64,000 nt of DNA from Baia soyae (GCF_004341445.1 NZ_SLXV01000001.1:1-64000); one strand, 5' to 3'; shown: positions 34,163 through 43,791, counted from the first letter of the stretch. Numbers and translations: made by a program. The notes: generated by a model from the sequence alone, not told the origin.

Positions 34163-34203
34163 ATGCGAATGAGTATATTACCTACTCATTCGCATTTTCT
34201 TTG
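34163..34203 (+). terminator. Rho-independent terminator
   Basis: AAATGCGAATGAGTA / TACTCATTCGCATTT hairpin followed by TCTTTG, downstream of the deaminase gene. Confidence 0.85.
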
Positions 34204-34217
34204 TAATTAAAATACAC

Positions 34218-34300
34218 ACTATAGAAAAATAATAGTTGGAAATGTAAAAATGCAACTTTGTGAAGTGTGAATTTGTCTGGATTCGCTTTACTATAGAAAA
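34218..34300 (+). promoter_or_regulatory. Lanthipeptide operon promoter region with direct repeat
   Basis: ACTATAGAAAA occurs at 34218-34228 and again at 34290-34300, 72 bases apart. TACTAT (34289-34294) can act as a -10 for the precursor gene; its -35 is poor, suggesting an activator. No regulator gene is in the operon. Confidence 0.35.
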
Positions 34301-34324
34301 GTACTTGAAAGGGAGGTGAAATCA

Positions 34325-34558
34325 ATGTCTAACAATAAATTTGACTTAGATTTACAATTAAGTTCAATTGATACAGGTAATAAAGGTCCACTGGTTACGC
34401 AACAAAGAACTTGTGGGTCCGACTGTGGAGCGTCAGGACGATGTGCTAGAACAAACGATTGTTCTTCGGATTGCCCGCCGCCAACACCACATACACAAGG
34501 TTTTGGGTGCACCATGTTCTTCTGTGGAGGAGCTGGGAAGACCGCTAAAGTTTGCTAA
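34325..34558 (+). CDS. lanA: Class I lanthipeptide precursor
   Basis: A 77-residue peptide. The leader has the FDLDLQ box at residues 6-11, the FNLD-type element recognised by LanB and LanC. The leader probably ends near TQQR (residue 28), a basic site like that cut by NisP-type proteases (inference). The remaining 49 residues hold 8 Cys and 10 Ser/Thr, mostly arranged with the hydroxyl residue 2-4 positions before a Cys: SDC, SGRC, TNDC, SSDC, TMFFC, TAKVC, ready for (methyl)lanthionine rings. A Pro-rich hinge PPPTPH separates a tight N-terminal set from the C-terminal rings. The ATG follows GGGAGGTGA. LanB, LanT and LanC follow. Confidence 0.92.
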   Translation: MSNNKFDLDLQLSSIDTGNKGPLVTQQRTCGSDCGASGRCARTNDCSSDCPPPTPHTQGFGCTMFFCGGAGKTAKVC

Positions 34559-34575
34559 TAGATGAATAATGTTTG

Positions 34576-34612
34576 GCAATGGAATCGGATTATCCGGTTC
34601 CATTGCTATATT
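34576..34612 (+). terminator. Attenuator-like hairpin between precursor and LanB genes
   Basis: GCAATGGAATCGG (34576-34588) pairs with CCGGTTCCATTGC (34594-34606). It is followed by TATATTATA rather than a strong T-run. Such weak terminators between a lanthipeptide precursor and its enzymes let the precursor be made in excess. Confidence 0.65.
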
Positions 34613-34771
34613 ATAGGATGGAAATAATTAGGTTATATAAAATCGTGTTTTGATTCAAATTTCCGTTGGTAAAAAAATCCTGTTCTATATCACTTTTATT
34701 TTGATAATGTATAATAATTATAGATTGTTTAATTATTATTTTATATATAAGAGATTTTCTTGGAGGTTCGT

Positions 34772-37700
34772 ATGTCTTTGCAAACAGTAGAAAAAGTAGA
34801 AAATAAATCGAAAGAGTCATCTCGTTTATATAAACCACTTGATTTTTATATGTTACGAATTCCTGCTCTTCCTTTCGAATTATATTTACATTCATTAGAG
34901 AGTTCGTCAACAGAGTGGGAGAGCATGCGGGGAGAGGTTTTATCGAAATTAGTTGCATTATCGCAAAATAAAATCATAAGAGAAGTGGTAGCTGTTGCTA
35001 GCCCCTCCCTCCTTCATTCCCTCACGAATCTGACGAATGACGCTCAGCCCCGCAAGCAAGATCAGGCGATAAAAGGGTTTTTACGCTATTTTTTACGGAT
35101 GACAACGAGATCGACTCCATATGGTTTGTGCTCGGGTGTTACAACGGGTTCTTTTGGAGAAGAGTCCCGGATTGAGATTGATGCTTTATCCACTTATCAG
35201 AAACATTCCCGGCCGGATATGGAGTGGTTACTAAAGGTAATACAATCGTTTGAAATGAACATTGAGATCGTAAAACAACTTCAAGTGCAAGTAAATGATG
35301 CTACCTATGTAAATAGAGCTAGGGCGAAGTTGCCTTATCAAACGCTTTATGGACAAGAAGATAGAAAGATGGAGATGGCCTCCATTCGATATACAGAAGT
35401 TGTAGAGCGTGTTTTCCAACTGGCAAAACAACCAATCCGATTTCAAATGTTGACGGATCAATTGGTGAAGGATTATCCAGAAGCGAGTGAGGAGCAAATC
35501 ACTCCATTTTTATGGCAACTTTTTCAGCAGGAGTTCCTCATTAGTGAGTTGCGCCCGCCTTTTATGGTGGAGTCACCGTTCGCTTATGTGTTAGAAAAAT
35601 TATCTGCCGTTCAGGGGATGGAAGTGCAAAAAAAGCAGCTTCAGGAGTTATCGATCGAGCTACGCGAATATGATCAGCTTCCAATTGGAGAGGGAGAAGA
35701 GAAGTATTTACGTCTAACCACCCAGATGAAAGAAATAGCAGAAGTGAAAACACCCTTACAAGTAGATTTAGCTGTACGTAAAAAAGAGGTGACTCTTTCT
35801 AGCTCTATCCAAGAGGAAGTGGCGAGGGTGGCTGAAACTTTATGGCGCCTATCTCCCGATCAATCTACTAATCCTCATCTAGAATCGTATCGTAGCGATT
35901 TTCAGGAGAGGTATGGCTACTATCAAGAAGTTCCATTGCTTGAATTACTGGATGAAGATCAAGGTTTGGGTGCACCCCCTACTTACCAATATCCGCCTAG
36001 CCACCGGCCGTATATTCCCCAGCCATTTTCGTTTTCGATGAAGAGAGAATCTTTGTTGCATCAATGGATGCTCGAATCTTGGGCCACAGGGGATATTGAG
36101 ATTGAATTGACGGAAGCAAAAATAAAACAATTAGAGCCGGAAAACCAAAGAGAAGAACAAGCGCCGCCATCGATGGAGCTATATTTTACGGTGGCTACTG
36201 CCTCTATAGAAGCGATGGATCAAGGTGACTTCCAATTAGTGATTTCACCTAATTCAGGGTCGGATGGAGCTGGGAAATCATTTGGCCGTTTTCTAGATCT
36301 ATTTGATTCGGAATTAGAAGAGAAGTGGAAGGATATCCATCGCTTGGAGCAAGAGAAGGAGCCAGATGCTGTTTTCGCTGAGTTAGTCTATCTATCTACT
36401 TCGGGGAGATCGGGTAATGTTTCGCTGTCAAAGAATATGCGCCCTTATGAGATTGCATTGGGGACCAATTCTTCGAAAGAGTCTTCTCAAACGATCGCTC
36501 TATCTGACTTAGTTGTCGGTTGTACTCATGATGGATTTTATGTGAAATCCAAGTCTTTAGAAAAACAAGTCATTCCATGTACGGGGCATATGCTGAATCA
36601 CGCAGGCTCTCCTAATGTGTATCGATTTTTAAAAGAGATATCCGTAGAGGGTACGAGAAGGTGGATGTCCTTTAAGTGGGGCTCATTGGAACGAGCTGCT
36701 TTCCTGCCTCGTTTGCGAATAGGAAAAGCGATCATAAGCCCCGCTAGATGGCTATTAAATGATACAATGCTCGATTCGAAGTTAGAATCAAAGGCTTGGT
36801 TTCATGCGCTACAGGCATGGCGGGAAAAGTGGAGAGTGCCTCGCTTTATCTACTTAACGGTGGAAGATAACCGGATCTTGTTAGATTTAACTAATCCTCT
36901 TCATGCAGAAGAGTTACGTCGTGATTTCAGTAAGCTACCTGCTGGTGGACAGCTTGTTATGACGGAGATGGGATATGATCCCTCAGACGTATGGGTGGAA
37001 GGGGAAGATGGTCACTTTGTGATGGAGTGTGTGTTCCCTTTAATCAAAAACGAAAAAGCGATTAAAGAAGAGCGAGGGACTCGGAGAGAGCAAGTAGCGG
37101 GTCGGATTACTCAACTGAAGGATAAGCCTTTGATCGATCTTCATGAACGGTCGAGCTTACCCGGTAGCAACTGGCTTTTTTTGAAATTATATGGATTGGG
37201 TAGTCGGCAAGAGGAATTTATTGGCGGTTATCTGAAGAATTTTGTGCAACAAGTTCAGGAATCAGGATGGTCGGATTACTCTTACTTTATGAGGTACGGT
37301 GATCCTGAAACCCATATTCGTTTGCGCTTGCATGGAGACCCGAAAGAGCTTGTTTCTAGAGGGATTCCTGAAGTATATGAATGGGCTGAGTCTCTTCGAG
37401 GAGAGGGGCTTTTAACACGTCTGGTAATCGATACATATGACCCAGAGGTTGAACGATACGGTGGCCTTGAATGGATGAATGAAGCGGAGCAAGTTTTTGC
37501 GGCGGATAGTATCGTCGTTTCGGAATGGATTGGTTGGAAGCGTTGGGGTCAAATGCAGATGAGTGAGGAGATGCTGGGAGTTATTAGTGTCGTTGATTTC
37601 CTAGAGAGTTTCGGCCTCTCATTTGAAGAGCAACTTACATGGTTAGATCGTCGTGTAAACCCAAAGCTGTATTTACAAGATTTCCGTAAAGATCGGAAAG

Positions 37701-37996
37701 AATATCTCCGTTTGGCGAATAGCATGAACGATTGGGATGGCTTGAGGCAGGATAAAGAGGGTCAGCGGATTCTACCATTGCTAAATTTGCGCAGAGAGTA
37801 CGTGCAACGATATGCGGCCAGTCTGAAGCAAGCGGAGAAGCAAGGGAGTTTATACAATCAATTCCATAAAATTATTGCGAGTGTGATTCATTTGCATTTA
37901 AATCGCTTTATTGGATTGGACGGAGCAAAAGAAGATAAGGTGATGATACTAGCTAGGCATACGCTACGAAATTTGCGTCACTTCAGGGGGGAGTAA
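34772..37996 (+). CDS. lanB: Full-length class I lanthipeptide dehydratase LanB
   Basis: A 1074-residue fused LanB. The N-terminal glutamylation domain (about 1-800) has GFLRYFLRMTTRSTPYGLCSGV near residue 100, the usual LanB landmark. The C-terminal elimination domain (about 815-1074; SpaB_C type) starts GSNWLFLKLYGLGSRQEEF and has RYGDPETHIRLRLHG and DTYDPEVERYGG. It uses glutamyl-tRNA to activate Ser/Thr of the precursor and eliminates glutamate to give dehydroalanine/dehydrobutyrine. The ATG at 34772 follows TGGAGG; a TTG 12 bases upstream lies inside the ribosome site. The transporter gene starts one base after the stop. Confidence 0.95.
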   Translation: MSLQTVEKVENKSKESSRLYKPLDFYMLRIPALPFELYLHSLESSSTEWESMRGEVLSKLVALSQNKIIREVVAVASPSLLHSLTNLTNDAQPRKQDQAIKGFLRYFLRMTTRSTPYGLCSGVTTGSFGEESRIEIDALSTYQKHSRPDMEWLLKVIQSFEMNIEIVKQLQVQVNDATYVNRARAKLPYQTLYGQEDRKMEMASIRYTEVVERVFQLAKQPIRFQMLTDQLVKDYPEASEEQITPFLWQLFQQEFLISELRPPFMVESPFAYVLEKLSAVQGMEVQKKQLQELSIELREYDQLPIGEGEEKYLRLTTQMKEIAEVKTPLQVDLAVRKKEVTLSSSIQEEVARVAETLWRLSPDQSTNPHLESYRSDFQERYGYYQEVPLLELLDEDQGLGAPPTYQYPPSHRPYIPQPFSFSMKRESLLHQWMLESWATGDIEIELTEAKIKQLEPENQREEQAPPSMELYFTVATASIEAMDQGDFQLVISPNSGSDGAGKSFGRFLDLFDSELEEKWKDIHRLEQEKEPDAVFAELVYLSTSGRSGNVSLSKNMRPYEIALGTNSSKESSQTIALSDLVVGCTHDGFYVKSKSLEKQVIPCTGHMLNHAGSPNVYRFLKEISVEGTRRWMSFKWGSLERAAFLPRLRIGKAIISPARWLLNDTMLDSKLESKAWFHALQAWREKWRVPRFIYLTVEDNRILLDLTNPLHAEELRRDFSKLPAGGQLVMTEMGYDPSDVWVEGEDGHFVMECVFPLIKNEKAIKEERGTRREQVAGRITQLKDKPLIDLHERSSLPGSNWLFLKLYGLGSRQEEFIGGYLKNFVQQVQESGWSDYSYFMRYGDPETHIRLRLHGDPKELVSRGIPEVYEWAESLRGEGLLTRLVIDTYDPEVERYGGLEWMNEAEQVFAADSIVVSEWIGWKRWGQMQMSEEMLGVISVVDFLESFGLSFEEQLTWLDRRVNPKLYLQDFRKDRKEYLRLANSMNDWDGLRQDKEGQRILPLLNLRREYVQRYAASLKQAEKQGSLYNQFHKIIASVIHLHLNRFIGLDGAKEDKVMILARHTLRNLRHFRGE

Positions 37997-37997
37997 G

Positions 37998-39851
37998 GTG
38001 AAAAAAGAAGATGCAGAGCTAGAAGATATTTCTCTCTCCAATATCCTTCGCTCCATTCAATACTGGCCTAGGGTTTTTAGGATTCTGTGGGAAACCCATA
38101 AAGCGTACCTTCTCATCATCGCGGTTATAAATATATTGCAAGGATTAACCCCTGTTGTGGCTTTATTAACGACAACCCAGCTGATTAATAGTGTCGCGAA
38201 GTCACATCAACAAGGGACGTTTGAAGCGATTGGTTGGGCGTTTGCCATCTATGTCGTTTTAGGATTGTTTTCCCAGTGTTTAGCGTTGGTTGAAAATTAT
38301 TTAAATCCGCTATTTGAAAGGCTATTAACCAATCGCATTAATATCTTGATTATGGAAAAGTCCATTCAGCTATCCTTATCTGCGTTTGAAGACTCCGATA
38401 TACAGGATCAACTCCAACGAGCTAGACAAGAGACAAGTTATCGACCTTATCAAATCTTTAGTAGCATCTTTACTTTAGGGACGAGCTTTATTACGCTCTT
38501 TTCAACCGTAGCGCTGATTGTTGCTTGGAATGCGTGGGTTGCAGTTCTATTAATATTGATTCCGGTGTCTTCGTTTGTTTCTTTCTTGCGCTTGGGCAAG
38601 GAGGAGTTCATCTTGAACTATAAGCGAGCACCGAGGCAAAGAGAGGCTTGGTACTTGGGTTTCTTGTTAACGAAGGATAGCACATTTAAAGAAGTAAAGT
38701 TGTTTCAGTTAGGAACCTATTTGAAAGCTAGATATGAAGAGCTATTTCAAGGATTTTATAAAGAGGATAAAAGACTCATTCGGAAACGATCGCTTACTTC
38801 TGTTTCCTTTGAAATTTTTTACCAAATGGTGATTGGGGCTATTATTTTACTTATTTTATGGACGGCGTATGTTGGACAATTACTAGTCGGAAATGTAGTA
38901 GGAATGATTCAGGCGACTAACTTGACTCATGGTACTTCACAAGGAATTGTTCAAGGGATTTTGTCTTTATGCCAACATAATTTATATATGAAAAACTTAT
39001 TTGCTTACCTCGATCTGGAGCAGAAAAGTGTTGCTTCACTCCCACCATCGTCAGCGGAGTTTGATGTTTCTGGGATTGAATCGATTGAATTTCGGAATGT
39101 CACATTCCAGTATCCGGGTAGGGGTGTACCTGCTTTGCGAGATATTAGCTTTACGCTGAGACGTGGTGAAACCATTGCCATTGTCGGGAAAAATGGTTCG
39201 GGGAAAACGACTTTATTAAAATGTATCACGCAACTCTATGATGATTTTCAAGGGGATATCTTGATTAATGGCATCTCAATCCGAACGATAAACATAGAAG
39301 AATTACGTAAGAAGATCGGCGTTGTGTTCCAAGACTTTGTTCATTATGAAATGGATGTGCGCCATAATATCGGGTTTGGCGATATTGATTCGATCAATCA
39401 AGATGATGAGTTGTTACAGGCGGCAAGTCAAGCGGGGATCCAAGAGATGGTAGAAGAGTTGCCACAAAAACTAGAAACGAGACTCGGATTATGGTTTGAG
39501 GAGGGTCATCAGTTATCTGGAGGACAGTGGCAACGGATTGCGATTGCCAGAGCTTTTATGAGGAAAGCAGACCTATATATATTGGACGAGCCTAGTTCTT
39601 ATCTGGATCCAGAAGCAGAGAAGGATGTATTTGATAAATTTTACAATCTAGTAAAAGGAAAGCTAGGCATATTTATTACGCATCGTTATTCGTCTGTGAG
39701 CTTTGCAGACAAAATCATTGTGATGGATCAAGGGCGAATAGTGGAACAAGGGAGTCATCGGGAACTAATGAAAGAAGATGGGATTTACGCGGGTTTATAT
39801 CATTTGCAAGCTTCTTCCTTTGTAATGAATGAAGATGAAAACGATGCATGA
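37998..39851 (+). CDS. lanT: Lanthipeptide ABC exporter LanT (without C39 peptidase)
   Basis: A 617-residue ABC half-transporter. The N-terminal membrane domain has about six helices (residues 35-320), followed by an ATPase with Walker A GKNGSGKTT, signature LSGGQWQRIAIARAF, Walker B LYILDEPSSYLD and switch His ITHRYSS. There is no N-terminal C39 peptidase, as is normal for class I exporters (NisT, SpaT), so leader removal needs a separate protease. The GTG start follows GGGGGGAG immediately after lanB. It should export the modified precursor. Confidence 0.92.
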   Translation: MKKEDAELEDISLSNILRSIQYWPRVFRILWETHKAYLLIIAVINILQGLTPVVALLTTTQLINSVAKSHQQGTFEAIGWAFAIYVVLGLFSQCLALVENYLNPLFERLLTNRINILIMEKSIQLSLSAFEDSDIQDQLQRARQETSYRPYQIFSSIFTLGTSFITLFSTVALIVAWNAWVAVLLILIPVSSFVSFLRLGKEEFILNYKRAPRQREAWYLGFLLTKDSTFKEVKLFQLGTYLKARYEELFQGFYKEDKRLIRKRSLTSVSFEIFYQMVIGAIILLILWTAYVGQLLVGNVVGMIQATNLTHGTSQGIVQGILSLCQHNLYMKNLFAYLDLEQKSVASLPPSSAEFDVSGIESIEFRNVTFQYPGRGVPALRDISFTLRRGETIAIVGKNGSGKTTLLKCITQLYDDFQGDILINGISIRTINIEELRKKIGVVFQDFVHYEMDVRHNIGFGDIDSINQDDELLQAASQAGIQEMVEELPQKLETRLGLWFEEGHQLSGGQWQRIAIARAFMRKADLYILDEPSSYLDPEAEKDVFDKFYNLVKGKLGIFITHRYSSVSFADKIIVMDQGRIVEQGSHRELMKEDGIYAGLYHLQASSFVMNEDENDA

Positions 39852-39870
39852 TGGGAAGCGGAGATGAATC

Positions 39871-41217
39871 ATGACGAAGACGATCTATATAGAGCAAAAT
39901 GAGAAATTAGAAGAGATTCTGATAGAACTAGCTGATCTCCTAAAAGATCCCGAAAAAGTGATTCAAACCGTAAATGCGAAGGGAAATGAAATTGATTTAG
40001 GGAGTGGAAAGCATTTTTCGTGGGAAGATGGGAGTTTAGCGGACGGATATCCGAGTATCTGTCTACTTATGGGTGAGATGGATCGTTTTTTCCCTAGTGA
40101 TACCTGGGATGAGCATGGATATCAGCATCTTCGGGCCTTACAAGAGTCGGTTCAAAAGACTGGTTTTCATTCTCTCTCGCTTTGGGGCGGGGTTATCAGT
40201 ATGGCCATGGCGGCTCGATCCCTGTCTCAAGGTGGGCAAAGATATCAGCATCTATTGGAGCAATTGCATCAATATTATCTGCAGTGCTATCCAGCGATGC
40301 TCGAACAATCCATTCACAATCTACAAGACAACGTTCGTATGCAGGAATTTGATGTGATTCAAGGCTGGACTGGAATTGGCAGATACTTATTATTACAAAA
40401 AGAACATGCAGGGTTGCGAAAATCATTAGAAGAAATCCTACATTACTTAGTTCTTTTGAGTCAGTATAAAGAGGTTAACGGGCAGATAGTCCCTGGATGG
40501 CATGTGCCACAGAAGAATCAATTCTTAGAAAAAGAAAAGCAAGAATACCCAAACGGTAACTTTAATAGTGGCTTGGCCCACGGCATTCCCGGACCACTAG
40601 CTCTATTAGCGCTCGCATCTCTACATGGAGTGGAAGTACCTGGACAGAAGGAAGCGATCCGTCGTATTACGGACTGGTTATTACAATGGAAGCTGATGGA
40701 TGATTATGGACCCTTTTGGACGTACCGAATTAGCTTAGAGGGTCACCAAGCAGGGATGGTAGATAAAGTACAACACCGTGAAGCGTGGTGCTACGGTTCT
40801 CCAGGCGTGGCTCGATCTATCTACTTAGCAGGAAGGGCTTTAGAGAATGAAGACTACAAACAGGTTGCAATCGAGTCTTACCTAGCTACGTTTAAACGTC
40901 CACAGGAAATATGGGGAATCGATTCACCCACTTTTTGTCATGGTTTACTAGGATTACTACAATTAACGCATCGCATGTATGTTGATACTGGAGTAGAGGA
41001 TTTGAAAGAACATCGAGATCGTCTAATCGATCAGATGATCAGCATGTACGACAAAGACGCTCCTCTTCGTTTTTACGATATCATTCCGATGAATGAAGGT
41101 AAGATGAACCATACCAATGCTGGACTCTTAGGCGGTGTAGCAGGGATTGCGCTTGTATTCATTAGTTTGATTCATGATTATGACCCTGATTGGGATAGTG
41201 TGTTTCTCATTTGTTGA
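39871..41217 (+). CDS. lanC: Lanthionine cyclase LanC
   Basis: A 448-residue alpha/alpha-barrel zinc enzyme. Zinc ligands are Cys307 (AWCYGSPG), Cys356 and His357 (PTFCHGLLG). His237 lies in NSGLAHGIPGPLALLAL, the conserved histidine of LanC enzymes. It adds Cys thiols to the dehydrated residues to form thioether rings. It starts 19 bases after lanT and is the last gene of the operon. A terminator follows. Confidence 0.95.
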   Translation: MTKTIYIEQNEKLEEILIELADLLKDPEKVIQTVNAKGNEIDLGSGKHFSWEDGSLADGYPSICLLMGEMDRFFPSDTWDEHGYQHLRALQESVQKTGFHSLSLWGGVISMAMAARSLSQGGQRYQHLLEQLHQYYLQCYPAMLEQSIHNLQDNVRMQEFDVIQGWTGIGRYLLLQKEHAGLRKSLEEILHYLVLLSQYKEVNGQIVPGWHVPQKNQFLEKEKQEYPNGNFNSGLAHGIPGPLALLALASLHGVEVPGQKEAIRRITDWLLQWKLMDDYGPFWTYRISLEGHQAGMVDKVQHREAWCYGSPGVARSIYLAGRALENEDYKQVAIESYLATFKRPQEIWGIDSPTFCHGLLGLLQLTHRMYVDTGVEDLKEHRDRLIDQMISMYDKDAPLRFYDIIPMNEGKMNHTNAGLLGGVAGIALVFISLIHDYDPDWDSVFLIC

Positions 41218-41228
41218 GATTTATTTTC

Positions 41229-41265
41229 ACACCTGATATTAACAACCAATATCAGGTGTTTTTCT
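41229..41265. terminator. Bidirectional terminator
   Basis: CACCTGATATT / AATATCAGGTG with five T after, between lanC and the convergent yqhG-like gene. Confidence 0.9.
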
Positions 41266-42086
41266 TATTGATATCGAAACACCTTATCCCGATAAAAGAG
41301 ACCCGCATTAATCAACCGCGTCTCCACCCTCGGGTGATACTGCCAAACAAGCTCTCTCCGGCGATCTTGCTTCGATTTAATCTGCTCCTCACTTAAACTC
41401 GCATCATCCGGGAAATAAAGATCCAGTTGTGCAAGCTCTTGCTGGAGTCGTTCTTCTGCCTCCATCGCCCATGTAAGTTCTCCATTTTGCAGTCGATCCT
41501 GCAAATAATACTCCAACTCCCCCACAGCCTCTGAAATCGACATATTCGCTTCTTCTGTATAACGTTTCGCGGGTATTCGGCTAAGCCAGTTGGTGTTCTT
41601 GATTTGATCATCAAACTGTTCCTGAATGGCCCCTGTTTGCAGATCAATCCCTAAGGACCAGATCTCGTCCCGTTTGCGATCACAGACGAAAGAAACGAAG
41701 AAATTGATTACTAACCATGGAGAGTACGGCTTGGTTTGGCGACTTACCATGCCAAAGACGCCTGTGTCTTGGTATACTCTCACAAATTTACCATGCTTTT
41801 GGGCTGAATCGAGAAGTTGGGTAAATCTGGGGCAACCATAAAAGACATACTCCCCTTTTAGGTCAGCTGGAGGGTTCTCTGCATCAAAGATAAAGCATTG
41901 ATGGCTTGGGTTTGGTTGCAATCCCATGCGTTCTACGTACATCCAGTACATCGGACGATTTAGCAAATCTTTGTCTGCTTCGATCGATAGGTGAGTATAG
42001 ATATGTGAGGGGGCAGATTCGATCACCTGACACTGTTGATATTGAAGATATCGTTCAGTAAAAGATCTAACTTGTTGTTGATCCAT
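41265..42086 (-). CDS. yqhG: YqhG-family protein
   Basis: About 273 residues, no signal or membrane helix. It matches the B. subtilis YqhG family in sequence style (VRSFTERYLQYQQCQVIESAPSHIYTHLSIEADKDLLNRPMYW) and in position next to the yqhH helicase and the gcv genes. The function is unknown. The start is probably ATG 42086, with GGATG just upstream; ATGs at 42098 and 42128 are alternatives. It overlaps the helicase 3' end by 20 bases, so the two genes are coupled. Confidence 0.85.
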   Translation of the reverse strand: MDQQQVRSFTERYLQYQQCQVIESAPSHIYTHLSIEADKDLLNRPMYWMYVERMGLQPNPSHQCFIFDAENPPADLKGEYVFYGCPRFTQLLDSAQKHGKFVRVYQDTGVFGMVSRQTKPYSPWLVINFFVSFVCDRKRDEIWSLGIDLQTGAIQEQFDDQIKNTNWLSRIPAKRYTEEANMSISEAVGELEYYLQDRLQNGELTWAMEAEERLQQELAQLDLYFPDDASLSEEQIKSKQDRRRELVWQYHPRVETRLINAGLFYRDKVFRYQ

Positions 42087-43791
42087 AGAATCGTTCATCC
42101 TGTTCTTGTTTGGTACGAACCACTTCATCTTTTTTCTGATGAAATTGATTCGAAAGAGTGTGAAGGCGGTTGCGAATTTGATGTGGATCTTCGGAAGTAA
42201 GGGCGATTTTCATCAAGCTTTGTTCCAGTGATTCTTCGGATTCCAGTTTTTCAAGGATGGTTTCGAGTTCACCGATGACACTTTCAAATAGCTGGATTTT
42301 CTCGTGTAGGAGCCAGATAATCTGTTCCTCAATCGTTCCTGAAGTAGAGAAGTTATAGATGTTTACATCTTTCTTTTGCCCAAGTCGATGAACGCGTCCG
42401 ATTCGCTGTTCGACTCGCATCGGGTTCCACGGCATATCGAAGTTGATAATGTGGCTACAAAATTGTAGATTAATTCCTTCCCCGCCTGCTTCTGTGGCCA
42501 CCATCACTTGTGCCCGCTTTTGGAACAGCTCCATCATCCAGTCTTTTTTGTTTCGATTAAATCCGCCACGATACGGAACAGCAGAAATGCCTTGTTGTTG
42601 TAAGGCGCGAATAAGCATTTCTTGGGTGGCCCGATATTCTGTAAAAACGATGACTTTATCCGGGATTTGCTGAATAATATGTACTGCTTCCTCTACTTTA
42701 GAAGAAGTTTTCACCTTGCGAAGTAATTCTACAAGATGCGCCACTTCAGGGGAAATCTCTTCGTTTCCTTCTTCGCCCCGCTTAAATAGTTTAAAGAGGG
42801 TATGGAAGACGGCATCACGACTACTACAAACCTCTTTTTGTAAGACAAGGAGGGAGAGCATACTTTTGAGATCGCCTGCTCCATTCTGGAACCTAGACCG
42901 GACAAATTCGGTCACGCCTTCATACAAATCACGCTCTTCTGGAGTTAGATTGATTGGGATCGTATGAACGATGCGTTTTGTTAGATTTAGATCCCCGTCT
43001 CGTCTCCGATTTCGAATTAGGACACGGCTGATTTCATCCCGTAATTGTTCTTCATTCTTGGCCTTTCGCTTACTTTCTACGAAATCACTATTAAACTGTG
43101 ATTCTCGTCCTAGTTGCCCTGGTTTTAATAGGGTTACGAGATTAAATAACTCTTCCATCTCATTTTGTACAGGAGTAGCGGTAAGTAACAAACAAAACTT
43201 TTTCTTCACTTCGTTAATAAACTGCCAGTTTTTTGTCCGTCGATTTTTTAATTTATGAGCTTCATCTACAATCAAGAGATCATATTCACTATTTAATACA
43301 AATTCACGGTGTGGTTCCCTTTTCGCTGTATCCATCGAGGCGACGATGATGTCGTACTTATCCCACATCCATGCTTTCTTCTGTGCCACTGCTGGAATCT
43401 GGAATTTTTGATTTAACTCTCTTGTCCATTGTAAGACTAGAGAAGAGGGCACTAAAATTAAGGCCTTTTTTACGAGTCCACGAATGATATATTCTTTTAA
43501 AATGAGTCCTGCTTCGATGGTTTTACCTAGTCCCACTTCATCTGCTAGAATCGCGCGCCCTCTCATCTCATGGATCACTTGCCGAGTGACGTCGATTTGA
43601 TGGCGAAGAGGTTCGAATCCATAGATTTGCTGCAAGCTAAGGATACTGTCAAAGGCAGGGACCACCTGCGCTTGGGCTGCTTCTAAGGCTAATTGAAAAC
43701 GTTCCCAATTAGACCACCCGGTATCTTGTTCAATGTTTTTTTCCATCTGGGAAAGCCAACTTCGATCGTAATGGATCGGTAGAGAAAACAT
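42067..43791 (-). CDS. yqhH: SNF2-family DEAD/DEAH helicase (YqhH-like)
   Basis: A 574-residue two-RecA-domain ATPase of the RapA/SNF2 type. Motifs: ILADEVGLGKTIEAGL (I), LIVDEAHKLKN (II, DEAH), LLTATPVQN (III), VFTEYRATQEML, TEAGGEGINLQFCSHIINFDMPWNPMRVEQRIGRVHRLGQ (V-VI). Acts on nucleic acid-protein complexes; the exact role is not known. The ATG follows AAAGGCGGAATG. It is divergent from the glycine riboswitch and gcv operon, as in B. subtilis. Confidence 0.92.
   Translation of the reverse strand: MFSLPIHYDRSWLSQMEKNIEQDTGWSNWERFQLALEAAQAQVVPAFDSILSLQQIYGFEPLRHQIDVTRQVIHEMRGRAILADEVGLGKTIEAGLILKEYIIRGLVKKALILVPSSLVLQWTRELNQKFQIPAVAQKKAWMWDKYDIIVASMDTAKREPHREFVLNSEYDLLIVDEAHKLKNRRTKNWQFINEVKKKFCLLLTATPVQNEMEELFNLVTLLKPGQLGRESQFNSDFVESKRKAKNEEQLRDEISRVLIRNRRRDGDLNLTKRIVHTIPINLTPEERDLYEGVTEFVRSRFQNGAGDLKSMLSLLVLQKEVCSSRDAVFHTLFKLFKRGEEGNEEISPEVAHLVELLRKVKTSSKVEEAVHIIQQIPDKVIVFTEYRATQEMLIRALQQQGISAVPYRGGFNRNKKDWMMELFQKRAQVMVATEAGGEGINLQFCSHIINFDMPWNPMRVEQRIGRVHRLGQKKDVNIYNFSTSGTIEEQIIWLLHEKIQLFESVIGELETILEKLESEESLEQSLMKIALTSEDPHQIRNRLHTLSNQFHQKKDEVVRTKQEQDERFYGSTTS

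Noticed and set aside
34255-34280. Similarity of the lanthipeptide promoter (TTTGTGAAGTGTGAATTTG) to the 27.46-kb palindrome region
   Set aside because: The match needs a two-base gap, the palindrome is not kept, and the spacing to the -10 differs; too weak to claim a shared regulator.
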